Position numbers and translations under genes: made by a program. From contig JALLAP010000381.1 in the NCBI GenBank assembly GCA_036939355.1, forward strand, positions 1-13,410: a stretch of DNA of 13,410 nucleotides. Direction: 5' to 3'. Numbering within the stretch: the first letter of the stretch is position 1; each line of letters opens with the position of its first letter. Source of the DNA: Thalassiosira profunda. Taxonomy: Eukaryota; Bacillariophyta; Thalassiosirophyceae; Thalassiosirales; Thalassiosiraceae. Under the pieces are notes generated by a model. The model searched no databases, was not told where the DNA came from, and saw only the letters and a list, made by a program, of their open reading frames with translations. Of this stretch, positions 7,160 through 13,410 are shown piece after piece.

Positions 7160-8518
7160 CTATTTGTCCCATTTGTATGGGTTCTTATACAGCTCGTCGT
7201 TGGAGATCAGCGTGCCATTCTTCACGAGGCCGCGCTGCGTCCCGATCTGATTGCTTGATCGCCACATCTGCACTGTTTCAGCGATTTCCTCCAGGCACCG
7301 CATTGCCACTGCCGATAGTATTTGGTTGTTGATGGTGTTGAGGTCCGCTCCTGGAGAAGGCCACACGGATTCAGAAAGGTCAGAGTTGTCCAGGTACCGA
7401 ATGTGCGGAGAGTTGTGGGCGTGGATTATGCCGCGGGCTGCTTCGTTGAATTTGTGGATTCGATCGGGACTTCTTTGCAATCCACTATCCTCGTGGCAGC
7501 GAGTTCCCGTATCAGATGATGATGCAGTCGACCGCTGGGATAAAAACCACGCTGGATATGTCTGATCTGGGTGCGACTTTTCAATGTGATCCACAAGAGT
7601 TGCAACTTCCTGCCCGTACACCATCGAGGAACTGTCAGTATCAATTCCGTTTGAGTAGCTGATGAAGAAGATTTTACACTTGTCGAAGGTTTGGTGCGTG
7701 GTATCGGAGAAGTCTTTGGTTGGATCGGACACATCCAGCATTCTGATGTACTTGAATTTGAACGGCCGCTGGGAACCAATGAGGGGGAATAACTGCATAA
7801 ATGCTTGGTAGTAGCGCTGCGCGTCGTCGTCCCCCAGCCAACACACTAACTCGTAATTTGACAGCGCCGAGAAGTATTGCAGGACTCTTTGTGGATTGCC
7901 GGCAGCATTCAGCAAAGACTTTGGCTTTGATATTGCTGTCCCATCTTTCAGTGTGACGAGGTTGTCGAGTACCGCGCTATTTGTTGCACCGTCAATCTCT
8001 GCAAATACGTAACCCGTTTGATGTGGAACCCATGCCCATCTTACGTTGCCAGTGGACACCTGAAGGATGTTGTTCCATTCCGATACAATCGTGCAGTTTA
8101 TTGGTGCCGTTTCGATGGGTGCAGCGCCACTGTCATCCTCTTCGCTGTTGCAACGCAGAAGCGATGCTTCGACCTTGTATTCACCAGCCAAAAGGTTGAG
8201 CTTCCGCAGATCCACTGCAAATGTGTGTGCATCTTTTGACGAGGTAGTTGCGTTCGTACCCGCTCTCAGGGGAGGAAAGGCACATATCTCCGGCCCAATG
8301 AGCCGCACCCTAACAACCGGATGGGGGCAGATCTCTCTCGAAACGACCACTTGCAATTGAGATTGAACGACGGATTGGGGAACTCGCAGGCTGAACGGCC
8401 CTTCCAGCGGTCGGTCGCCGCGGCTTGCGCCATTAGTCAGCGCTTGGAAGAAGATGTAGAGGTAGGCCGCGATGTTCACCGCTGCAATGAGTATGCAGAC
8501 GGGACGAATGTGGGCCAT
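7160..8518 (-). CDS. Type II membrane protein, putative SGNH/PC-esterase-like domain
   Basis: Predicted 452 residues. A single hydrophobic anchor (7-26) near the N-terminus suggests a type II Golgi or secretory protein. Residues about 45-125 look beta-rich, with VVRVRLIGPEIC and AGEYKVEASLLRC, like an Ig/filamin-type module. The C-terminal half has ELVCWLGDDDAQRYYQAF (223-240), which sits like the GDS-x-x-x-R block of PC-esterase/SGNH proteins but with Asp in place of the Ser. Near the end, FNEAARGIIHAHNSPHIRYLDNS recalls the late SGNH region, without a clear D-x-x-H pair. Three N-glycosylation sequons (N89, N141, N434) fit a lumenal domain. If the fold is right, the nucleophile is missing and it may not be a classical esterase. 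Start at ATG 8518 (ACATGG context); the frame runs on upstream only to a GTG. Membrane topology fairly sure, family tentative. Confidence 0.75.
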   Translation of the reverse strand: MAHIRPVCILIAAVNIAAYLYIFFQALTNGASRGDRPLEGPFSLRVPQSVVQSQLQVVVSREICPHPVVRVRLIGPEICAFPPLRAGTNATTSSKDAHTFAVDLRKLNLLAGEYKVEASLLRCNSEEDDSGAAPIETAPINCTIVSEWNNILQVSTGNVRWAWVPHQTGYVFAEIDGATNSAVLDNLVTLKDGTAISKPKSLLNAAGNPQRVLQYFSALSNYELVCWLGDDDAQRYYQAFMQLFPLIGSQRPFKFKYIRMLDVSDPTKDFSDTTHQTFDKCKIFFISYSNGIDTDSSSMVYGQEVATLVDHIEKSHPDQTYPAWFLSQRSTASSSDTGTRCHEDSGLQRSPDRIHKFNEAARGIIHAHNSPHIRYLDNSDLSESVWPSPGADLNTINNQILSAVAMRCLEEIAETVQMWRSSNQIGTQRGLVKNGTLISNDELYKNPYKWDK

Positions 8519-8949
8519 GTCGAGTTGGTGGTCCGAGGAGTGCCCCGACCGTCCCCTTAGCTTTGACCTCACCTGTTCGCAATCCCAAAGGTATCTTTAA
8601 GAGGTACTATTCCCACGCGCTGATTTTCACTTCTTTATGTCACCCAAATTTGACACAAAGGCTCCCGCTCCCCCCGCCCGCCCGCGCCGCCCGCGAGTTC
8701 CCATCACCGCTGCGCGGTGATGGGAAATGGCAGGACTGTGAAGGGGGTTTGACGCGACGGTGCATCGTCGGGGCGTTGAGTGGCCGGCAGAAGGCAACCA
8801 TTGGAGGAACAAGAAAAACTGCTCAAGCATGTGGTTGGTTGTGGAGAATCCTGCATGCCGACTTTCCTGCCTTGCCACCACGTGCGTGCCAGCCACCAGC
8901 ACACTTACTCCAGCTCCAGCACACCATCACTCATAATTCACCACAGACA
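8519..8949. promoter_or_regulatory. Shared head-to-head promoter, SGNH-like / quinone oxidoreductase
   Basis: 431 bp without a supported gene between divergent ATGs at 8518 and 8950. It contains an interrupted inverted repeat TGTCA-N8-TGACA at 8638-8655, a C-rich tract at about 8660-8697, and a perfect palindrome with 13-bp arms at 8698-8726. The + strand frame of the downstream gene happens to be open back to 8563, but without ATG or protein-like composition. Confidence 0.5.
8698..8726. repeat. Perfect 13-bp-arm inverted repeat
   Basis: TTCCCATCACCGC at 8698-8710 is followed by TGC and then by its exact reverse complement at 8714-8726. It lies 223 bp before the oxidoreductase ATG and 180 bp from the opposite ATG. 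It could be a dimeric regulator site or form a cruciform or RNA hairpin; the 3-nt loop and GC-rich stem would make it stable. Confidence 0.7.
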
Positions 8950-10023
8950 ATGCAACCAATCGCGATTGCAATTGTAGCCTCTATCCTCCTTGGCACCTAC
9001 TGCACTCCCTCCCAAGCATTCGGCACGATGAAAGCGATCCGCTACCACGCGAACAAGGGCGGGGACGACTTCGCCTCCGTCCTCTCGCTGGACGAGGTGC
9101 CCACCCCCAAGGCGTCGCCCGGCATCGCCATCGTCAAGGTGGCCGCCGCGGCGTCCAACCCCATCGACTACAAGGTGCTGGGAGGATATCTCAAGGACGC
9201 CGGGTGGGCGATGCCGCTCCCGTTCACCGTCGGGTACGATTACAGCGGATGCATCCACGAAGTCGACGACGCCGATGCGGCGAAGTGGCCGGTCGGGAAG
9301 GAAGTCTTCGGCGTTCAATGGGGCCAGGGCAAGCACGACGAGGGCGACCTTCCAGTCGGGGGCACCTTTGCGGAGTACGTCGCCGTCCCGGTGGCGCGGT
9401 TGAGCGCCAAGCCCGAAGGCCTCTCGCACGAGGCGGCCGCTGCGTCGTCGCTGGTCGGAACCACTGCGTACCAGATCGTGAACAATTGCGCTGCGGTGAA
9501 GAAAGGCGACAAGGTTCTGATCCTCGGTGGGCCTACGAGCGTCGGAATGATTGCCGTACAGTTGTGCGTGCAGAAAGGAGCCGAGGTGTATACCACCGCC
9601 TCGCCGCGCAACAAGGAGTTTGTGGAGAGCCTCGGCGAGGGGATCACGATCATTAACTACCGCGACACGAAATGGTGGGAGGTCACGAAGGATCTCGATG
9701 CGGTCATCGATACCACCGGGGAACCGGAGGGGTGGGCGCACGCCCAACTGGTGCTCCAGTCAGCTGGGAATTTTGTCTCCATTGCGTCGTTCGATGTCGG
9801 CTTCGATCCCAAGGGCCACGCGCCTCGTGCCTTTGCGGGATTCTACTGCCTGAGCAACGATTCCGCCGTGCAAGATGCGATTGCGGAAAAGCTCGCGGCG
9901 GGCACGCTCAAGATCCCGGTGGTGGAACCCAGCTATCCCTTTTCGGAGCAGGGCGCGAAAGACATGCTTTCGGCGCAGGCGAAGGGCTCCCACACCGGAA
10001 AGCTCGTGATGAAGATGGATTAG
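8950..10023 (+). CDS. Plastid-targeted zinc-independent MDR quinone oxidoreductase
   Basis: Predicted 357-residue preprotein of the medium-chain dehydrogenase/reductase superfamily, quinone oxidoreductase/enoyl reductase branch. Residues 1-23 are a signal peptide ending PSQA, then F24: the Ala|Phe plastid-import motif. The catalytic domain starts at about 27 with MKAIRYH; NPIDYKVLGG (70-79) and PFTVGYDYSG (91-100) are typical substrate-side stretches. The nucleotide-binding Rossmann fold has the glycine motif GGPTSVG (193-199) after KKGDKVLIL. Cysteine and histidine ligands for structural or catalytic zinc are absent, as expected in this branch. It probably reduces an alpha,beta-unsaturated carbonyl or quinone with NAD(P)H, as plastid-envelope ceQORH-type enzymes do; substrate unknown. 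ATG 8950 (CAGACAATG) makes the signal peptide; an internal ATG at 9028 would give a form without it. It is convergent with PIG-V, 192 bp apart. Confidence 0.9.
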   Translation: MQPIAIAIVASILLGTYCTPSQAFGTMKAIRYHANKGGDDFASVLSLDEVPTPKASPGIAIVKVAAAASNPIDYKVLGGYLKDAGWAMPLPFTVGYDYSGCIHEVDDADAAKWPVGKEVFGVQWGQGKHDEGDLPVGGTFAEYVAVPVARLSAKPEGLSHEAAAASSLVGTTAYQIVNNCAAVKKGDKVLILGGPTSVGMIAVQLCVQKGAEVYTTASPRNKEFVESLGEGITIINYRDTKWWEVTKDLDAVIDTTGEPEGWAHAQLVLQSAGNFVSIASFDVGFDPKGHAPRAFAGFYCLSNDSAVQDAIAEKLAAGTLKIPVVEPSYPFSEQGAKDMLSAQAKGSHTGKLVMKMD

Positions 10024-10215
10024 AAGAAGTGGAAGGCTGTGGAATGCACCAATCCCTCTGCCCCAAGAAAGACACGCAATAGAAATCATACTGTAGAAAA
10101 GTTCACTTCAATGGTGTCTTTCTGCATTTGTGGCGCATGAGCTGGATTTCCGTCCATTCTAGATAGAGGATAATCCATTTGCCTCCAAATTGTGGGTAAC
10201 AACTTCATTAGAACT
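10024..10215. other. Tail-to-tail 3' region, oxidoreductase / PIG-V
   Basis: 192 bp between opposing stops. A variant hexamer AATAGA at 10078-10083 might serve the + gene; no AATAAA is visible for either. Confidence 0.35.
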
Positions 10216-12219
10216 TCAAGTCCAAGGCAACCAGTTGACGTGCATCGCAGCTCCCAGAACGTTGTACAGAGCAAAGTAAGCGTAGAGAACTGTCTGGGAC
10301 CAAAGATCAAACCAACTTTTGCGTTCATTCCCTGTGCATTTGTCTCCATCGTAGAATACTAACGCAGAGCAAAACCAGTAGAATGCAGGGCACGACGAAC
10401 AAATCAGCCGGGTGGAAATTTGCACGTGGGCGAGAAACGCCCCGACCAATGCAAAGCCCGCAAGGATGGCGTAGTGGGAAAGGAATCGTGGCCCCAGAAG
10501 CATTGTGCATGGAGATGCATCGTCTTCTTGTGCGGCTGAAGCATTTTTTGCTGACTGTTTCCTCCCCTCTGCCGCCTGACTTTTGCGTGGTACAAAATCG
10601 AACGAGGAAGCGCTCAATGCATCGAACGACCACAGACAGACACGTTTCGGGAAGGAGCACACGCTCCCAAGCCGGCTTTCTTGGGCCTCCTCCCGTTCCA
10701 ATCGGCACGTCGTGTGATGAATCCAACTGCGCCCGATCCACATTGCAGCTGCAGCAAAACTCAGCAATAACGCCGGCAGAGCGAGGAGGAAGTTTGGTAT
10801 TTGCTTGCGCTCGTAGTACCGGAACAGCCCCACGTTCCAATGTTTGCGCTGAACGTGTGCGTAGAGCGAGAAATTGCGTCCATTCCTTTCAATACACCAA
10901 GCCGGGGCGTTTGTTGCATTCAGGCAGTGAAAGTTGAGCCCGCGGTGATCGTGGTAGTACACTGGATACGAAACCAATAGTGCCAGCCCTCCGTGGAGGA
11001 GGATTGTGGAGATGCACTCGATCACCACCTTTGAATTGTCCTTTCGTGTCGCAGCCCTGTTGCTGGTGGCAACAATGGAGCAGCAATTCGCCAGGCCCAC
11101 CAACATCAACCAGACGGAGGAAAACGAGCCATTGGACCGCGTATACGACGCCAAAATCCACAGCGCAGTCGGCAATGCCCAATGCAAAACTGCCCCAAAC
11201 GAAACACAGCATGCATTCTCTGCCCTTCGCCCTGCTGCAACGTCTCTTTGCAAGCAACGCCGACGATGCTGGCCCCTGGCAAAGATGGCGTGGCCCGCAA
11301 ACGTCAACATGGCAAATATGGACTCGGAATAGGAGGCGGTGAAAAACACGCCAGCGGGGTTAATGCAAAACAGCAGCGCTGTGGTCTTCGCCAGTCGCTG
11401 TTGCATTGCGCCGTCGTCGTCGCTGATCGCACCTTTTTCAGGCGCATCAATCTTCAACATGGATGTTGTCAAGTCGTAAAGAGACACTGCCGCAATCGCA
11501 AAGGCAAGAATGTTGATCAGCATCGCCGACAAGGCCGCGGTTGCTTCGTACGTCGGCGGGAGGATAGAAGGCACTGCCATCACCAAGAATTTTGCCGTGT
11601 AGCGAATGGCCAGTGGCAACAATGGCAGGAATGCGTGCGCCTGCTCGGAGGGGTGGAAGCGCCTGTCATCGTCTGTGTCTGTGGGCATGTGGCATGTTGC
11701 ATCGCCGGCGCATGTTGTTCGGTCATCGATCGGATCATATGTTGTGGTGTTGTTCGACAGCGATTGAGGGGGGTATCTCGCCCAAGGGTCGACGCTCAGC
11801 GTCAGGAACCTCGCAGCGTCCCATTTAGTAATTGGATGGAGGATGAATGCGTAGAATCGATCCAACCACGCGTGCCTCCCAGCTCCATTGGCATGATGTG
11901 TTGTCATCGAATCGGCGCACCCCCGAAGCTGACCATCAGCACCCATGCGCCCACTCTCCCAATTGTCATCGCAGCCGTGCCCCTGCAAACAAAAGCAAGG
12001 GGGTGCACCCTCCTCGGATGACGTCAGCCGGAGGTCGAATTGCAGGACGTCATCGCCCGGATGAAACTCGGGGAGGACGGCGCGCGAGAGTGTCATCGCC
12101 AGCAGGAGCAGGAGCCGCGAGGCCACCGCGGCCTGGGCGACCTTCCATGCTTGCCGCATGGGGGGGTTGGGGCTACTACTGGGGGGCGTCGCCTGCGCGG
12201 TGCGGTGTGATGTGCGCAT
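10216..12219 (-). CDS. GPI mannosyltransferase II (PIG-V/GPI18 family)
   Basis: About 667 residues from ATG 12219. It adds the second mannose to the GPI-anchor precursor in the ER lumen, using dolichol-phosphate-mannose. Family landmarks: a first membrane helix ending AVLPEFHPGD, KWDAARFL (132-139) with the lumenal acidic residue expected at the active site, QAHAFLPLLP, NPAGVFFTASYSESIFA (287-303), RSNGSF, KHWNVGLFRYYERKQIPNFL, HVQISTR and the C-terminal HVNWLPWT. Multiple hydrophobic helices are evident. Human PIG-V is about 493 residues; the extra length lies in polar insertions, notably a Cys-rich loop after the first helix, a Thr/Asp-rich loop after KWDAARFL, and a Ser/Lys/Arg-rich loop between late helices. 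Start is uncertain: ATGs at 12312, 12219 and 12159 are in frame. 12312 is only 5 bp from the opposing start; 12159 fits family length best. Function confident. Confidence 0.88.
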   Translation of the reverse strand: MRTSHRTAQATPPSSSPNPPMRQAWKVAQAAVASRLLLLLAMTLSRAVLPEFHPGDDVLQFDLRLTSSEEGAPPCFCLQGHGCDDNWESGRMGADGQLRGCADSMTTHHANGAGRHAWLDRFYAFILHPITKWDAARFLTLSVDPWARYPPQSLSNNTTTYDPIDDRTTCAGDATCHMPTDTDDDRRFHPSEQAHAFLPLLPLAIRYTAKFLVMAVPSILPPTYEATAALSAMLINILAFAIAAVSLYDLTTSMLKIDAPEKGAISDDDGAMQQRLAKTTALLFCINPAGVFFTASYSESIFAMLTFAGHAIFARGQHRRRCLQRDVAAGRRAENACCVSFGAVLHWALPTALWILASYTRSNGSFSSVWLMLVGLANCCSIVATSNRAATRKDNSKVVIECISTILLHGGLALLVSYPVYYHDHRGLNFHCLNATNAPAWCIERNGRNFSLYAHVQRKHWNVGLFRYYERKQIPNFLLALPALLLSFAAAAMWIGRSWIHHTTCRLEREEAQESRLGSVCSFPKRVCLWSFDALSASSFDFVPRKSQAAEGRKQSAKNASAAQEDDASPCTMLLGPRFLSHYAILAGFALVGAFLAHVQISTRLICSSCPAFYWFCSALVFYDGDKCTGNERKSWFDLWSQTVLYAYFALYNVLGAAMHVNWLPWT

Positions 12220-12317
12220 GCGGTGAGATCCGTTAGCTATTATACGTATCGTACTGGCTACATACCCCGCGGGCTGGTCAACGAAATCCGAAATCCGAGC
12301 CGCCAAACACATGCACC
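12220..12317. promoter_or_regulatory. Short shared promoter, PIG-V / prolyl 4-hydroxylase
   Basis: At most about 98 bp (160 bp if PIG-V starts at 12159) separate these divergent genes. The AT-rich GCTATTATACGTAT around 12236-12249 is the only TATA-like stretch, and it includes the palindrome ATACGTAT (12242-12249). CCCGCGGG lies at 12266-12273, and CGAAATC is tandemly repeated at 12282-12295, about 25 bp before the + strand ATG. Confidence 0.5.
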
Positions 12318-13410
12318 ATGGCGCCTTCGGTCCCTGCCGTCGTCAAGACGGCCGCCATCGGCGCCGCCGCATACCTCCTCGGCCTCGCCGCGTCGCCCTA
12401 CGTCATCCCGGTCGATTTTTTCTCGTCGATATGGCAGCCCGCTCCGCAGCTGCAGGGGTTGCAACAGGATGTGAGCGATGCCGTCCCTGCCCCGCCGACG
12501 CCGTCGTCCCCTCCGACCCGGCTTCCGAAGGTGAAGACGGGAGAAGGCAATCTCCACCAAAAGAATGAGGACATCTACAAGGACATGGTGGACTTTGGGA
12601 CTGAGGGAGATCCCTTTCGCGGCGTGCGCATTGTCGTCCACCGCAACGGTGAGCCGAATCCATGCGCGCACCAGGCGGCGTCAGGCAAAGGCGAGTCCGC
12701 GGGCCTGTCCTCCGTCTCCCGCGCGCTGCTGCAATCCGCCGGGGCCAAGAGCACCAAGGCGAGCAAGCCGCTCGACGAGTACACCAAGTACGATTTCGAC
12801 GCGCTACTGACGCACTCGCTGGCGGTGGGCGAGGACGGGGAGGCGCTGTTGGAGGGGCGAGGAGGCGGCTGCGGGCCCACGTGGGAGGACGAATCTGCGC
12901 ATTATTTGGACGGCGCCCCGCACCTAAAAGGCGTATCGTATTCGTCGATGGTGAAGTTTTGCGATATGGGGCTTGAGAAGACTCCCATCCAATTGGATCA
13001 CGAGAAGATGGTGCCGGTGCCCCACTTACTCTCCATGCCTTGTCACTTCCACACACGTGAAGGCGTACGCATCACGAGCGTGGAGCAGCTCGCCACTCTT
13101 GCGAGGAGAGCAAAGGTTGCGCAGGGAGAATGCACGGCGGACGATGAAACAACCTGCAGTGAGGATCCGGCGGGCGATGGACAGAAAGAGCTGCACCTGT
13201 ACGCCGTCCAGGCGGCGCGCGTGTTCATCTTTGCTCCCAGATACGTCGGCGAAATCTTCGAGCTGCCGCACGTGTCCGTGCCTGGCGCCCTGCCGGTGTC
13301 TTTGGAGGTCATCTCCCTCTCGCCGCGCGTCTTCGATATCCACAACTTTTTCAATCGCGCGGAGAGTGCGGCGATTGTCGACAAGGCTTTGGCGGAGACG
13401 TCCGAAACGC
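12318..13410 (+). CDS. Prolyl 4-hydroxylase-like protein, 5' part (runs off window)
   Basis: The frame from ATG 12318 (CACCATGGCG, a strong context) stays open to the window end, giving the first 364 residues with no stop. A hydrophobic segment near the N-terminus (about 8-32) suggests a signal anchor into the ER or Golgi. A Pro/Ser-rich linker follows (about 57-68). Residues 240-251 carry MPCHFHTREGVR, and around residue 300 come HLYAVQAARVFIFAPRYVGE. The last part, LSPRVFDIHNFF (334-345) then AESAAIVDKALAETSET, matches the start of the prolyl 4-hydroxylase 2OG-Fe(II) domain, where a PRVF-x-x-x-NF-x-x-x-E pattern opens the fold. The iron-binding HxD...H and the 2-oxoglutarate lysine would lie beyond the edge and cannot be checked. 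Such enzymes hydroxylate proline in secreted or wall glycoproteins. Family likely, activity unproven. Confidence 0.8.
   Translation, partial: MAPSVPAVVKTAAIGAAAYLLGLAASPYVIPVDFFSSIWQPAPQLQGLQQDVSDAVPAPPTPSSPPTRLPKVKTGEGNLHQKNEDIYKDMVDFGTEGDPFRGVRIVVHRNGEPNPCAHQAASGKGESAGLSSVSRALLQSAGAKSTKASKPLDEYTKYDFDALLTHSLAVGEDGEALLEGRGGGCGPTWEDESAHYLDGAPHLKGVSYSSMVKFCDMGLEKTPIQLDHEKMVPVPHLLSMPCHFHTREGVRITSVEQLATLARRAKVAQGECTADDETTCSEDPAGDGQKELHLYAVQAARVFIFAPRYVGEIFELPHVSVPGALPVSLEVISLSPRVFDIHNFFNRAESAAIVDKALAETSET

Noticed and set aside
8563..8949. In-frame N-terminal extension of the quinone oxidoreductase
   Set aside because: It begins without ATG, is low-complexity, and would bury the signal peptide and plastid motif that start at 8950.
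8938..9747. 269-residue minus-strand frame over the oxidoreductase
   Set aside because: Antisense shadow; Arg/Val/Asp-rich without domains, while the + strand carries a complete MDR enzyme.
10086..10349. Small minus-strand frame (87 residues) at the 3' end of PIG-V
   Set aside because: It overlaps the conserved PIG-V C-terminus in another frame and extends into the 3' untranslated region; no independent evidence of coding.
11182..12021. 279-residue + strand frame opposite PIG-V
   Set aside because: The minus strand shows family-specific PIG-V motifs throughout this stretch; the + frame has no protein-like features.
12403..13056. 217-residue minus-strand frame opposite the prolyl 4-hydroxylase
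   Set aside because: Pro/Arg/Ser-rich shadow product; the + strand frame is open for the whole length with strong start context and a recognised domain start.
1..13410. tRNA, rRNA, CRISPR arrays, insertion sequences or viral genes
   Set aside because: I looked for clover-leaf patterns, regularly spaced repeats, transposase motifs and terminal repeats and saw none that hold up. The repeats present are short promoter-region repeats.

Overview
The window looks like nuclear DNA of a photosynthetic stramenopile, most probably a diatom. It is gene-dense with short introns. Two proteins begin with a signal peptide ending in the Ala-Phe plastid-import motif of algae with complex plastids. The first gene belongs to an uncharacterised family that I recall from diatom gene sets. 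The genes are clearly eukaryotic: an ATAD3-type mitochondrial AAA ATPase, PIG-V/GPI18, a Sec14-like protein and prolyl 4-hydroxylase. I cannot fix the genus. No prokaryotic, viral or transposon sequence was recognised.

Layout, left to right, nine protein genes: (1) 447-1118 +, LGDNP-type diatom family protein; (2) 3919-1233 -, ATAD3-like AAA+ ATPase, two exons joined across a 71-nt intron; (3) 4290-5171 +, CRAL-TRIO (Sec14-like) lipid-transfer protein; (4) 6192-5311 -, plastid-targeted SET-domain protein; (5) 6436-7144 +, small secretory-pathway membrane protein of unknown function, two exons; (6) 8518-7160 -, type II membrane protein with a putative SGNH/PC-esterase-like domain; (7) 8950-10023 +, plastid-targeted zinc-independent MDR quinone oxidoreductase; (8) about 12219-10216 -, GPI mannosyltransferase II (PIG-V/GPI18); (9) 12318 to the window edge +, prolyl 4-hydroxylase, 5' part only.

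The strands alternate perfectly (+-+-+-+-+). The window therefore holds four head-to-head intergenic regions (likely bidirectional promoters, about 98-431 bp) and four tail-to-tail junctions (15-192 bp). The genes do not form one pathway. Shared themes are the secretory pathway (genes 5, 6, 8 and 9) and the plastid (genes 4 and 7).

I found no convincing new multi-gene system. The most interesting items are the ATAD3-like gene, whose intron donor contains an in-frame stop and whose N-terminal part is unusually long; the alternating gene order; a perfect 13-bp-arm palindrome and several direct repeats in the shared promoters; and two unrecognised or poorly characterised membrane proteins.
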